Assembly: GCA_019321725.1 (NCBI GenBank)
Contig: CM033119.1
Location: 1,054,001-1,118,000 of the forward strand
DNA from: Paulownia fortunei
Taxonomy: Eukaryota > Streptophyta > Magnoliopsida > Lamiales > Paulowniaceae
Length of the DNA stretch: 64,000 bases
Reading direction: 5' to 3'
This document shows, piece after piece, positions 37,001-48,899 of the stretch (positions are counted from its first letter, which is position 1; every line of letters begins with the position of its first letter). The position numbers and the translations under genes are program-made. The notes under the pieces are model-generated. The model searched no databases. It saw nothing but the letters and a program-made list of their open reading frames with translations, and had not been told where the DNA came from.

Positions 37001-38824
37001 AACCTGTAGGTTAAGCTCACCTTACACAGTTTTCTACTTGAACTTGTTTATTTCTTCTTCCCTTTTCTTGTTTTGCCTCCTTTTTCGGTTGGAATCACTA
37101 GGACCTATTTAGAGAGCTTTTTCTATGTCTTTAGAAGCTGAAATGGGCAAAAGAAGGTTCAAATTGTGGTTGTTAGCTTAAGAGTGAAGAATAGGTTGAG
37201 GTGCTAGCTTGAAAAGTCTAAGCATGAAGTCGTATAAGCTTGAGGTGGCATGTGATGGTAAAATTTGATTTTCTCCCTTATCTTGCAGCCCTAATCTTGT
37301 GTGTCTCACATATTCTTATTTGATTGCAAACTATCTTAATCACCATTCATTCCCATAGGTAATTTCTATGTCCGTTCATTAGGTTCTTCACCCGAAAAAT
37401 TATCAATTCTTGCCCGATTGATAAGTTTGTGCACTGATAGTATTACAAATCTATGAACCTAGTTATATAACATTTAAATTATAGTATTGTATGTCTAGTT
37501 GTCCTAAGTATATGATTTAATTATACATATAATATTAAAATTCATGATCGAATTGACTCACTTTCTATAAACTTTTCGGTGACATCTTTTGCACTCCTAA
37601 GGTTACCACGTGTAAATCTCAATACAAAATCAACCACTTAGGTTAGGAAATTCAATAACTAATACCGTGCGAGAGTTTCAGAATTAAGTTTAATATTCAA
37701 TAATGTCGTATAAAAAGAAATGAAATATGCAATGTCAATATAAATGCAAGTAGCATATAAAATTAGCATATAATGCATGAATCATATATGACCAGATGAG
37801 TAATGAGAGGTTCGGGTATCACAGTTTTGCAACTCGAGCTACATGATTGTGTGGATTGAAAGAGAGTGAAAATTTTCTTTAAGATATCCTTTTTGAATGA
37901 CATGGAGATGGTCAGACTGTGAATTCTCTTCTTATTACTTTCCACTTAAGGAACAACTTTCAATTGTTTAATTTCTGTCTCTTGCATGGGATCCGTATCA
38001 CACATGAATTGCTTATCTTAGTGTGAACTGACTCTTCTATTTGAATGCGCTTTGCAATCTAATTCTCAGCACCTTAATGTAAACATCTCCATCTGGATAT
38101 TATTTTAGGTACTCAATTTGGTTGGACAGCAAACTACGTCTCCAACTTGATCCGTTGCTTATCTTGGAATATTTCCTATGGAGAAAAGGTTATGAATATG
38201 CTATTTCAAATCACTATGATCGCCATTGTTTGTGGGAAGAGGTTACCCAAAATAAGAAGCTTAACAAGTACAACCATAGTGTTATAGATGAACAATTTGC
38301 CTTCTATCAAGCAGATGGGATGAGAAGATTTAATGCATCAGATACTAGCAAGCTTCTACCCAGCAGTATGATTTTGTCCACTATATCTTTATAAATTCTT
38401 TTGTTTCAGCATAATCCTTCGTGCTGTATATGACTTGTTGATTTTTTGGCAGATGTACCTGAAGGGTCTTTCATTGTCAGGGCTCATACACCAATGTCAA
38501 ACTTGTTTTCTTGCCTTTGGTTTAATGAGGTTGATCGGTTTACTCCTCGTGACCAGCTAAGTTTTGCCTACACATATCACAAATTGAGAAGGACAAATCC
38601 CGAGAAACCATTTTATCTGAATATGTTCAAGGTGCATTATTGTTGTCTAAACCCGAATAAGAATATCCTTTAAAGTGTGTTGTGTATCTTGTAGGGTTTG
38701 TGGTGACATTTTGGTTGCTGAACCCAAATTATCTGTGTGTCAGGATTGTGAGAGGCGAAAGATTGCTAAATTGTACCATCACAGGTCTGAGGAGAGGAGG
38801 AATGTCCCCCGCCAAGAGACATAG
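31094..38824 (+). CDS. DUF616 (TOD1/MUCI70-like) Golgi glycosyltransferase-like protein
   Basis: Seven exons, 31094-31310, 32229-33038, 33680-34032, 34279-34490, 38109-38365, 38453-38631 and 38744-38824, join in phase to 702 residues. A basic cytosolic tail (1-44) and one membrane segment (about 45-70) give type II topology. A long very acidic, low-complexity stem encoded by exon 2 (73-342) follows. The DUF616 domain begins near residue 343 with SCEMKILNSS and includes KINCGFVKGP, CHIAVMSCIFGNSDRLR, VCFVMFVDE, LPHRLFPSARYSIWLDSKLRL, NHYDRHCLWEE, IDEQFAFYQADG and RDQLSFAYT. Arabidopsis MUCI70, a relative, is needed for pectic mucilage; another relative is TOD1. From memory the closest in length and acidic stem is EMB2756 (At1g34550), embryo-lethal when lost. 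The enzyme activity is inferred. Intron 4 is 3.6 kb long because of transposon insertions. Confidence 0.9.
33318..33393. repeat. Perfect 38-bp tandem duplication in intron 2 of the DUF616 gene
   Basis: The word aagtactggtataaatcatc and the 18 bases after it occur twice head to tail (33318 and 33356) without mismatch, which suggests a recent slippage or repair event. Confidence 0.9.
34991..35129. mobile_element. Stowaway-like MITE with a 41-bp perfect inverted repeat
   Basis: 34991-35031 is an exact reverse complement of 35061-35101 (41 of 41 bases). The 29-bp loop contains a further copy of the inner 24 bases. The right end continues as tggaatggagggactgTA, which resembles the Stowaway terminus (reverse: TACAGTCCCTCCATTCC) with a TA target. 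The matching left terminus is not clear, so the element is partial or diverged there. It lies in intron 4 of the DUF616 gene and could form a long RNA hairpin. Confidence 0.65.
35139..37823. mobile_element. Solo-LTR-like insertion in intron 4 of the DUF616 gene
   Basis: The block starts TGTAACACCC and ends GGGTATCACA, the TG..CA inverted ends typical of a long terminal repeat. It is flanked on both sides by gtttt (35134-35138 and 37824-37828), a 5-bp target-site duplication as made by retrotransposon integrase. Its 2685 bp show no gag-pol reading frame and no second internal LTR boundary, so a solo LTR left by recombination is the simplest reading. Large LTRs with this kind of start are seen in some plant Ty3/gypsy elements. 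Assignment to that group is an inference. Repeated words of the catgcaaattcatgca type occur at 35790-35890. Confidence 0.75.
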
Positions 38825-40210
38825 TAGTTCTTTATGATGCTAAGCTTCATCTGAGAAACTTGTTCATTCTTTTCTATCATGTGTCACTGCAGTAATTTGA
38901 CCTTTCAAAGTAGTATGCATTGTGGGGAGTCGTGCATCTGGAAGCACTCGGTGTAATTTTGCAACTTGCTATGAAGAATGGTGAAAGCGTGTTGCTTCCA
39001 TTGACACAATACAAGCAAGCAAAGGTCTGTTTTGCTGGCTCCTCAAATCGCTTGGAAGATAGAACAAAAAACTAGACAGGGGGTTCTAGAGCCTCAATTC
39101 AATTCATTTAGTTACGTACATTGAATGTATAATGCCAAAATGAAGCAACCGATATCTTTGTACCAATATTCATTGTGATATCACCTGGTGAGGTTACTAC
39201 AGTATGTATTCTTGTCATCCTTTAGGTGATAAAATTTTGGTGGATTTTTTTAATCTTCTCTATATTTTTCCTCGCTGCATATATAATATGTGCCATGATT
39301 ATTTATTCGTGTGATTTTGGATTCAAATATTTTAAAGAATTTTTTTCTTCAGAAGTATATCTATTTCTGATTTACATTGTGGATGAAGATATTTATGTGT
39401 TGAATTACCTTTAGTTTCTGTACCTAAATGCATGGTGCATACATTTTCTTAATAGAATCTTCTGAATGCCATATTCTTTTAAGATCCTTTCGGTAGGAGA
39501 GAAATATTATAAGATCCTAATTAACTTCCTATCATCCAAACGCATCAATCTGATTACACCCACAAAGATAGATGAATCCATTTCTTTGGGGGGATTATGA
39601 TTGATTAATCAACAAAATACAAATATAATTTCTTTTTTCTTATTTGATGAAAAAGAAAGTTCATCTTGTCATAAACCAACCACCATCATTAATGACTTCC
39701 AATAAATAATGATTTGCAAAGATGAACAACTCCCTTACTAGTGCATTACAGCTTGATCTATTTGTATTCAACTGATAGGTGACAGGTACCGCTAAAGGAT
39801 AACATCTCTATGTTCAATCAATCAAAGACAAATAGAATCACCCCATGAAATGAACTATTCAACCAACATCTATAGAATATTCAAAATGTCTTTTATCAAA
39901 AATTATTAAAAAAAAAATAGAAAAATAGGATATTCAAATGTCATACTATGAGCCTATGGAATAACATATCTTGTCTCCGTATACAATTGCATGGCCTGCT
40001 CTCTTTTAAATCAATCACACTCATCCGAAGGTAACATATACACAAGATTAAAATAGATATATACGAGGGAAAAAAAAAGTTTCTTCATTGTCATCCTCTT
40101 CTTATTTCCCTTTTTTCAATAACCAAACAAAAGAAGAATTCAAGAAAAGAAAATGTAATATGTGAATATCAAACCAAACTCGAAATCATGTCGATTATGG
40201 TAATATGAGG
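38825..40210. other. Convergent intergenic region
   Basis: This holds the 3' flank of the DUF616 gene and that of the minus-strand 165-residue gene. It is AT-rich and no gene is supported. Confidence 0.6.
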
Positions 40211-40708
40211 TTACCATGCGCGCTTCTTGATTGTACGATGAGAATTCTGCGTGAGAAAGACCTTCTTCAAGACTTTGATGAATACTAGAATGATTGGTTT
40301 CTTCCCAGAAAGCATGTGTCCATTTGCTTTTGACAACTTCAAGGCTTTAGCACAGCTGATCTGCACTTCCCTCCCTGGTGAAGAAATATCAGAATTTTGT
40401 GCCATTTTCCCACAGCTTCTTGAGAATTCATCATTCAAGTTCTCCCACAACATGTCCATTTTCTCTTCTTCCTCTTCATCATGAGAGGTGCTGTTTCTCT
40501 TGTTAATACTGCTGGCTCTGAATTCTTTGAATGACCACAAGTTGAATTTCTCTTCATCTTCTACTTCTTTACCTTTAAACTTTTCTGGTTTTTCTTGGCG
40601 GGAGGTGGGGGAAGGGGAGTGCCGCCAAAGAGGCGGTGACTCGATGAATCGCGGTGGCGAATCGGAGGTGGTGGCAGGGAAGCTGAAGTCTTCTTCTGCA
40701 GTGGCCAT
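40211..40708 (-). CDS. Uncharacterised 165-residue plant protein, single exon
   Basis: An uninterrupted frame of 165 residues with ATG at 40708. I do not recognise the family with certainty. The N-terminal third is Ser/Pro-rich with repeated short motifs (DSPPRF, ESPPLWRHSPSP). The middle is acidic and ends in EEEEEKMDMLWENLNDEF, likely helical. The C-terminal part is basic (ALKLSKANGH, KKVFLTQNSHRTIKKRAW) and includes a short hydrophobic stretch IILVFIKVLKK. There is no signal peptide. Small plant-specific proteins with a DMLWE(D/N) motif exist without assigned function. The frame differs clearly in composition from its AT-rich surroundings, supporting real coding. Confidence 0.7.
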   Translation of the reverse strand: MATAEEDFSFPATTSDSPPRFIESPPLWRHSPSPTSRQEKPEKFKGKEVEDEEKFNLWSFKEFRASSINKRNSTSHDEEEEEKMDMLWENLNDEFSRSCGKMAQNSDISSPGREVQISCAKALKLSKANGHMLSGKKPIILVFIKVLKKVFLTQNSHRTIKKRAW

Positions 40709-41374
40709 GAGTTTGTTTTCCTGGCCTTTGTAATAAAGAGGTGGGAAGGGGTGTGGTGGTGGTTAGGGTGGAAGGTATGGTTGTTGATTATGTGTAAAAG
40801 TTTAGTTCAACGGCTACAACTTGCGGCACTAATAACTTGTTTATGTCAAGGATAGGAGGACATTAATTGGGCCCACCAAAGTCCAAGTTCAGAGACTGTG
40901 TAATAATAATTGATGGAAATTTAAAAGTTTTTGTGTCTGATATATCAGTCCATATTACATTGACAAAGGTCATACACTAAAAGAAGCATTTTGGCATTTC
41001 AGAATGATGTAAGATCATCATACAGTTAATTTGCTAAGTTCACCATTAGCACTTCTGTTGCCTATTCCTCAGTTGCTTCCCATGCAATTACTCAAAATTC
41101 GACTTAAAAAAGAAAATACAACTTGTTACAAGAATAGCATTTTGATGAGTGGGTTAGGAGGTGAATGGAGTTATGAATAAAAAAGCATGACTCTTAATTG
41201 TGAAGATATTGTTTCACAAAAAAAATAAAATAAAATACTGGAGCGAGATTGAACACATCTCACATGAATATATACACAACTTAAATATTTTATTTGCTGT
41301 TGAAGTGATTTCTTATTCAGAAGCTTTTTATTTAAGTTCTTTCTTTTCTGGAATGATACGTCTCATCTTTGAGT
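40709..41374. other. Intergenic: promoter of the 165-residue gene and PME 3' flank
   Basis: AT-rich DNA with no supported gene. The part next to 40708 is the promoter of the minus-strand gene. Confidence 0.6.
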
Positions 41375-43273
41375 TCACAAGAGGCCTGACTTAAATCTAA
41401 CACCGGTTTCCAGTAGCCATTGATCTCCATTGATAAGATAACTCACAGTAAACTTAGAAACTTCATCCCTGCTTAGCATAACTCTCACTCCATCCCATTT
41501 GACCCTATCGTTGGTGATTGCACCAGGGCCCTTATTATTGTACTCTGCATAAAATATAGTGTTTGGTGGAGGTGGAGCCCCTGCTGAAGTATTCCAAGGG
41601 AGCCATCCGTGTGGATCTATCAAACTATCCATCAGGTTTTGCAAAAACACAGTTGTTGAGTAATTTTTCCAAGGCCTGCCTAAGAAGGTTCTGACCCCAG
41701 TGAGGTCTTCTGCGGGTTTGATCACACAATTTTGTATTGAAATGCCTGTGTTGTGATTTGGGTCGGTTTTTCCTTGAGCTGTTATCACGTTTATGTGTCC
41801 TGGAAAGGGATTCTTGGGAAGTATGATGCTTCTCTGGATGACCACAGCTGCATCTCCGAAAATGAAGTCTATGGTTCCATATATGTAGCATTCGCGGTGG
41901 AATTGACGATTAGAATGCACGTAGAGCGTGTCCTGTTTGCTGTCTACAAGACATTTGAAGAACACTGATTGATCAGCAGTTGACAACAGTGCCACAGCTT
42001 GTGACTTGGTTGCTGTGTTTCGAAATCCCATTTGTTGAGCGATGAATCCTTTGCCAAACACGGCTGTAAATTAAGAGTGAAATATTTTGAAAGACAATTA
42101 GTAAATAAAAGAATTTCCTTCCTCTCTAACAATTTAAGCTTTAAAAAAAAATAATGATTTCATATAAGTAAATTTTTAGATAAAGTAGCCGTTCAGCATG
42201 GCATGAGGCAAGAGTAAAAAGGACATTATGTTCATGAAGAAGTGGAAACAAAGAATCAGAAAAGAAGACTTACCAAATGTGGCAGTCAAAAATGTTTTTG
42301 TTCCATCATCATGGTTGAGATTGCCAGAAACTATGGTCTGTACCAACCCATCACCAATCATCATGACATTCCACTTGGATTTGTTGACTTTCACATTTTC
42401 ATAATAAACCCCTTTCTTCACATAAATGATAAACCTGTAATTACTGTGATCTGGCACAGCTTTGAGGGCATCATTTATTGTGGTGTGATTGCCAGAGCCA
42501 TCTTGTGCCACCACAAGATCTGGCTTTATTAGGTTTGGGTTCATAGCTAGAAGAAGTTTCCTGTCATTGGATGTCAACCAATAAGGGGTGTGATCATGAT
42601 TGTGACTCAACAAATTTTGCCCTATAAAACCAGATTTATTCGACTCCATGGTTGAACCGAGACATCTGTCAATTAGAGTTATGATGGCAAGACTGTTGCT
42701 ACTATATTCAGTGGAGTTCCTCAGTTTTTCAAGGACAAGTTTTCTTACGTCATAAACCAAGTCACCGAAGCCATCTGAGCAGGTTTGCAGGTCAGCCCCT
42801 GCTGCACTTAGCCAAGTTCTTATGTTGTCTCGAGTTTCATGCGATGACAAGAGTTCATCACTTGAAGACAGAGAATTATTGATGTTGTCTAATGCGAGAG
42901 AAAGAAGTACTCTACAACTTTCTAATGCAGAAAGTGCTAATCTGTTATTAGGCATTTTATTGGTAACAAGTTTTTCAAGTGTTCCATTCACAGAAAAATC
43001 AGGGGATGCATTTGAAACTCCAGCCATTGCTGCTAGGGTTGATTGCTCGTAGATCAGTAGAAGCTGATTAGGCCAGGTATTATTTGAATCAATTATATGA
43101 ACAATGCTACTCTGACATGAATCAGGAAACAATGTCACTTCGCATAAATATTTAACTGAAGTGAAATTGCAGCGGTATTCGACTACTTTATCTTGAGATG
43201 CTGCAACAGCAGATGAGGCCACTATAGCAGCAATGAAAATCATAGAAGTTTCATGGTAAGACTGAGAGGCCAT
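41375..43273 (-). CDS. Pectinesterase with N-terminal inhibitor domain (type I PMEI-PME), intact
   Basis: Two exons, 43273-42274 and 42063-41375, join in phase to 562 residues, normal for type I enzymes. A signal peptide (about 1-26) sends the protein to the wall. The PMEI pro-region (about 30-205) has the conserved cysteines and WLSAAGADLQTCSDGF. The processing motif RKLL is at 238-241. The catalytic domain follows, with GVYYE (288-292), QAVAL (Gln355), QDTL (Gln377, Asp378), DFIFG (Asp399) and LGRPW (Arg463, Trp465), so the active-site set is complete. The enzyme removes methyl esters from homogalacturonan, changing wall stiffness; the pro-domain keeps it inactive until cleavage at RKLL in the Golgi. 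The only intron sits after ATFG, the usual place. This is the one complete member of a local cluster of three. Confidence 0.93.
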
Positions 43274-43349
43274 GAGTGCAGAGTTAGTATTTCCTTTATG
43301 TCACTTTGCAAACTTGGGCTAATTGTTCGAGATAGTGAAACAGCTTTGC

Positions 43350-43357
43350 TATAAATA
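43350..43357 (-). promoter_or_regulatory. TATA box of the intact PME gene
   Basis: The minus strand reads ctatttatag, 77 bp upstream of the ATG at 43273, a normal distance for a plant core promoter. Confidence 0.55.
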
Positions 43358-44719
43358 GGTTTCTTGTGTATAAAATGCAATATTTGCAATCCTGCATTGA
43401 TTATATATATCATTCTACTATATCACTTTTATTATCAGGCTATGTTTTGAACAATTTAGTATTCGCTTGTAAACCTCTAAGATTACTGATTACAGAAACA
43501 ATGAATGCAGGAGATGAGAACAGTAAACATAATCATGATGATATCAAATCCTGGTTATATTCAGTCCCTCAAAAGTTCTCCAGCCTCAATATTGTTAGCT
43601 TGACATTTTGCTAAAAAACTTTTTAGTACCGTTTCATATTTGACCTTTTTATTGGACTATCAAATTGAGTGGAAAAGGATCAAATAATGATCATAAGTGT
43701 CAACAATACTTCTCATATGATGCTTGGCTGATGTGAGTGGGATCTAGTCATACAAAGAAACTCCAGCATTTCAATTTACAAGTAAAATCAAGCACATATT
43801 TTTTCTTAAATTTACAGTGTATGATATAGTTGTTATTACGATAAACTAACTCAACCACCATATAAATTCTTGAAAAAATGGGCATGCTTGGTAAATTCAC
43901 TGGATTAGAGACTTAATTATTGGTAAATGCAAGCGTTTTAAGATTGTTAACAGTGATACTCTTAGGATGAAATTGTATGTATTAAGATTATCTACTCCTT
44001 CATTGGTCATAATTTTGGGTAAGTAAAGTAAAACTTTTTTTAATAGATTTTCTCCAGATTTCATAGCAGTTCTTGGGATAGGGTATGCTAGTCTTGAGGT
44101 ACGAATTCATGCACAATGTGGTCAGAAGGTTCAAATTCACCTGACATATCAAAGACTATATAATTTTTATTCTTTTTATCTAATTTAAGTTTATGTTGGT
44201 GTTTCTTAAATGTTTCTGCACCTTGCAAATTAGTGGATATGGAGTTACTGATGCACACAGTCAAGGTCTCTTGAGGGGATTATAGCAATCATAGATACAA
44301 CTGACTGCATATTATTTGTTATTTCCTATAAGCAAAGAAATGTAACCATCCTAATTCCTAAAGTTCTTTCCATCTTTTTCGATTTTTTTGTCCTTTTCAT
44401 CCCTATTTGTTCTTGTTACTATTGACTGTACTACTAGAAAACCAAAATTACATAAAACCTAAACTGTTTTTTATGTCCTTGAAAACAGAGGGCTACTTTT
44501 TAAGCCTATTGTAAGTTTTACCATACATATAACTTTGGTTCTCTTGAGCTAAACAAAGAGTTGTCAATGATTCTTCAGCTGCTCCGGTGAGAGATATTAT
44601 TTGTCCAGCAGCATAAAGGTAATTGATATTGGAAAAAACTGACTGAAGAGTTTCTTTTTTTATTTTACAAAGTGGATGAGAACTGAAAACAGGCACACTT
44701 AATGCCAAAAGATTGCAGG
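43358..44719. other. Spacer between PME cluster members
   Basis: AT-rich DNA containing distal promoter of the intact PME gene. No gene is supported, and an open frame at 44708-44493 (minus) shows no known features. Confidence 0.6.
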
Positions 44720-46440
44720 TTAAAGGTCTGAGTAAAAGCTAATATATGTTGCCGGTAGCCATTGGTCTCCATTGATGAGAGAGTGCACTTTTTACTTATA
44801 GGCTTCCTCATAACTGAGATTAACTCTTACTCCATTCCATTTAACCCTATCAGTAATGGTTGCACCGCCCTTGTTAGTGTATTCTGCCAAGAAAATGGTG
44901 TTTGCTGGGGGGTGGAGCCCCTCCTGAGTCATTCCATGGCAGCCATCCTTTAGGATCGATCAAGCTATCCATCTCATTTTGCATAAAAACAGTTGAGTAT
45001 TCTGTCCATGGCCTGCCCAAGAATGTGCTGAACCCAGTGAGGTCTTCTGCAGATTGGATACTACACGTTTGTATAATGATGCCCATGTCACATTTTTGGT
45101 CAGTCTTCCCATGAGCTGTTATTGCATTTTTCTGGCCATACAAGGGCTTCTTGGCAAGTGTGACGCTCTTCTGGATGACCACAGCTGCATCTCCAAAAAT
45201 GAAATCTATTGTTCCATATATGTAGCATTCTTGATAAAACTGACGTAGAGCGTGTCTTGGTAGCTGTCTATACAACACCTGTAGAAGACAGATCGATCAG
45301 CAGTTGACAACAGTGCCACGGCTTGGTGCTTGTAGCCCCAGCTGTGTTTAGAAATCCCATCTCTTGGATGAATCCCTGACCAAATACAGCTGCATATTTA
45401 CGTAGAGGGTACATAATAAGAAAGACGAAAATATGTCAGTACTGCAATGTACATCTTCTATCACATATTGATCTCACTCTCAACTGTGTGTGAAGCATGT
45501 TCTTCAGTCTTTTGTGATACTTTTGACATTCAAGGGCCTAAGAATTTAAACTGAAGCTACATGTCAAGCACATTTGAGTTTGACATCATAAGTGTGATGG
45601 AGTATCTGGACTAGGAGTGATGCTGGCAATTGAAGATTGAAGGAATCACAAAGAACTTACCAAACGTGGCAGTCTTAAATTTTTTTATGCCATCACCACA
45701 TCTCAGATTTCCAATAACTGTGGTCTCATTCATCCCATCACCAAACATCATGACATTCCATTGGTATGCATCAACCTTTACATTTTCGTAGTAAACCCCT
45801 TTCTTCACATAAATAACAAACCTCTTATTGCTGCTATATTGAACTGCCTTAAGAGCATCAGAAACTGTACTGTAATTTCCGTTGCCATCTTTTGCCACTA
45901 CAAGATTAGCATTAATATTAGCAGCTTGAAGGAGTCTCCTATCCTTGGACGACAGCCAATAGGGGCTGTGATCAGAGGCATCTTGTCCTTCAAAGTCAAT
46001 TTTATTTGAATCGACAATTGAGCCTGAACATCTGTCATTTGAGTCATGATTGCATGACTGTTACGAGTATCATCAGTGGAACTCTTTAGTTGTTTAAAGA
46101 CAAGGATTTTTACCTCATAAACTAAATCATCAAATCCATCTAGGCATGTTTGCAGATCAGCACCTGCAGCACATAGCCAAGTTTTTATGTTGTCTCTCGA
46201 GTCTCAACTGATGTGAGTTCAGTCGAGGAAGAATTATTGAGATTATTCATTGCAAGAGAAAGAAGTTCCCTACAACTATCCAACGTGGAAAGGGCCAATC
46301 TGTTGTTTGTCATACTGTTAATGATGAGGTTTTCAAGTGTTCCATTCACAGAAAAGTCTGGGGATGCTCTTGAAAGTTGATCCATGGTTGATTTCTTGAG
46401 GATTTCTTGAGACCGAGTAATATTTGAATTTTTCAAGGCA
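44720..46440 (-). pseudogene. Pectinesterase (PMEI-PME) pseudogene with several frameshifts
   Basis: The exon order and intron position of the intact neighbour are kept, with intron about 45657-45391 on the minus strand. Coding parts include SPDFSVNGTLENLI, LQTC-DGFDDLVYEV, a RRLL processing site, GVYYENVKV, QDTLY, DFIFGDAAVVIQ and LGRPW. The reading frame is broken repeatedly: after TSVETR in the inhibitor domain (near 46198), at the motif equivalent to IDRC (near 46045), in the stretch before QAVAL (near 45335), between QDTLYV and the conserved [10 protein letters not shown] (near 45245), and after GGAPPP (near 44910). The signal peptide is not found upstream of the first SPDF segment, and a stop interrupts the C-terminus. 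It cannot make a normal enzyme. Confidence 0.85.
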
Positions 46441-46708
46441 TAATATGATCAGCAACATTTGAGAAAGAACATCATATCATGAACTTCATAAAAGTACTTC
46501 ACATATAATCTTTGAATAAGCAAAGTGTTAGATATTATGACATAAAAGCTGAGAAAGATTTTTGCAGAAAGAAAGCCCCATTGCATTGTCAGAATGTGCT
46601 AATAACACATTAATTTACTGGTGAAACTCCTCAAAGGCTCATTTTATTGAGGCAGGAAGCAAACAGGACTACTGCCTGGTGCTATTCCTACTTACACACC
46701 CCTATACT

Positions 46709-47464
46709 TTAATTTCCAGAGGCACCGTGTGCCAGTACAAGATCAGAGTTTACGGTATTTGGATTTGCGGCTTGAAGAAGTTTTCTTCCCTTGGATGAGA
46801 AGCAATTAGGGCCGTGATCACCTGTGTAACGAGACAGTTCTTGTCCTGTATAACAATTTTTGTTTGCTTCCATGGTTGAGCTTGCACATCTGTCGATTTC
46901 AGTTATGATGGCAAGACTGTTTTCTGTATATTCAGTAGAGTTCTTCAGTTTTTCAGTGACAATATTTCTTATCTCGTCAGATAAATCATCGAAGCCATCT
47001 TCGCATGTTTGCAAATCAGCACATGCAGCACTTAGCCAGGTTCTTATGTTGTCACGAGTCTCTGGCGATGTGAGCTCAGTCGATGACAACGAATTATTGA
47101 TGTTATCCAAAGCAAGAGAGAAAAATATCCTACAACTTTGCAATGCTGAGAGGGCCAATCTGTTGTTTGGCATTTTGTCTTTGACAAGTTGTTCAAGTTT
47201 TCCATTCACAGCAAAGTCGAGGGATGCTTTTGAAACTTCAGCCAGGGCCACTTCAGCTGATTGCTTGTAGATCACTTGAGGCTTAGCATTTGAACCAATC
47301 TTAGGAACAAGACTATTGTAACATAAATCGGGAAATGACGTCATGTTACACATGCCTTTAACTGATGTGAGGTTGCTGCAGTCTTGATCTGCTGCTGCTA
47401 CAGAGAAGGCCATAACAGCAGCAACGAAAATCTTGAGTGTTTCATGGTAAGACAGAGAGGCCAT
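46709..47464 (-). CDS. Truncated PMEI-PME copy: inhibitor domain only, 251 residues
   Basis: An open single exon starts MASLSYHETLKIF, very like the intact paralogue (MASQSYHETSMIF), with a signal peptide of about 25 residues. The whole PMEI region is intact (CSNLTSVKGMCNMTSFPDLC, MPNNRLALSALQSC, TWLSAACADLQTCEDGF), as is the processing motif RKLL. The frame stops right after LVLAHGASGN, exactly where the pectinesterase domain should begin, and the downstream DNA no longer resembles it. It may be a dead fragment, or it may be expressed as a secreted PMEI-like inhibitor. The frame has stayed open over 251 codons, unlike the neighbouring pseudogene. Confidence 0.75.
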   Translation of the reverse strand: MASLSYHETLKIFVAAVMAFSVAAADQDCSNLTSVKGMCNMTSFPDLCYNSLVPKIGSNAKPQVIYKQSAEVALAEVSKASLDFAVNGKLEQLVKDKMPNNRLALSALQSCRIFFSLALDNINNSLSSTELTSPETRDNIRTWLSAACADLQTCEDGFDDLSDEIRNIVTEKLKNSTEYTENSLAIITEIDRCASSTMEANKNCYTGQELSRYTGDHGPNCFSSKGRKLLQAANPNTVNSDLVLAHGASGN

Positions 47465-48899
47465 GAATGAGAAAGTTTGTCTTTCCTTTGGTGTAATTTT
47501 CAGAAACACAGGCTCATTGGCCAGACTATTGAAACACAACTTGTCTATATGTAAAAGTTTTCTGTGAATGAAATACAATTATTGCAATCTTAAATGTGAT
47601 ATGTGGTAGAAAGTTTCAGTAAATTTTCTGTAAATTTTCTCAGTAAGATTACATGAATGTTGAAGATATACTTTTTCTATCCCTCCTTAAATTGTGAGGT
47701 TGATTTTCGTAATATGTTACTAAATTAGTGAAATGAGTATGTTATTACCAAATCTACTGCTGTACTCAACCGTGGCTTTTAGTAGTGAATTCATTACTTT
47801 TTGACAGCACAGACTGACTGACAGCAATAGGAGGTTATGAACAAAATTTATGAGGCAATTATGTCCACACTTAAGAATTTTCATAAAATTCTATAGTTTT
47901 TTTTTTTCAAAATTGCAATTTGACTCTTTAATTACTTCATCAATAGTATCGGCATTTGTACATTTTTGGATTTTTTTTTTTTTTTTTCGGTCTTGTTTTC
48001 CAGTGGGTCAAAGTACACAGATTCATGGATCTCAAGTTTAAATAAAACTGTATTCAGAATACTAAAATTGACTGAATTATTGAGTACAAAATCTACTCAT
48101 GGATGAAAAGTGTTGGTAGTTTCTTGTACTATGACACAGATATCAATCTCAAAGTCAATTTTTATATTTGATACCAAGACTTCATTGCCTGGAAAAAAGC
48201 CAATGAGCTTCTGTTAAAACTTAATTGTCATATTTACCATCGTAGATATGAGAGAAATTCCATAAGCAATGAAGCGACGCCAGAACCTTCACTGAATCAA
48301 CTTTGATCTCCTTCACGAAGATATTCAGAAACATAGGCTACATATTTTGACCTAAGAGTTTGCCTCACTTCAAAACGCGCACAACCCATAGAAGGATCAA
48401 GCTCAGGTATTTAAGAGAGCAAGTAATATTCTTACAACACTAGGCTAGCTTATTGAAGAACTGAGCGGCATTGACATTTTTAATTGCCCTCAATGCATAA
48501 AATGAAGATCAAAACAAAGAACTGAACGTAAGTGTCATAACCAGCCACTACATATCATGCAGAATGAAACCCATAAACTGAACTTAGAACTTGATAGCCT
48601 CAAGACCAAAAACAACCAATGTACCCGGTAAAACAATACAAAGACACTTCTAAACTAAGATACCTAGGGGGATAAACTATGTAACAGTTTGAACTTGACA
48701 ATACAAATTGAAGCATATGCCACCAGCCCACCACAGTGACCAGTTTAAAATCTTTTTGCCGCACTTGGGGTTGGTCCTGACAATTGCACACTGTCTGAGG
48801 ACATTGGCTTCTTAATTCGTCTATAAATGTCATTCCGTGGAGCTTAACTAGACAAGCTAATATGCATCAAAAGCTTCAATTTTCCATGATAAGATGAAT
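47465..48899. other. Intergenic region between PME cluster and E2 gene
   Basis: AT-rich DNA with two T runs (47897-47908 and 47970-47987). It holds the promoter of the truncated PME copy and the 3' flank of the E2 gene. No gene is supported. Confidence 0.6.
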
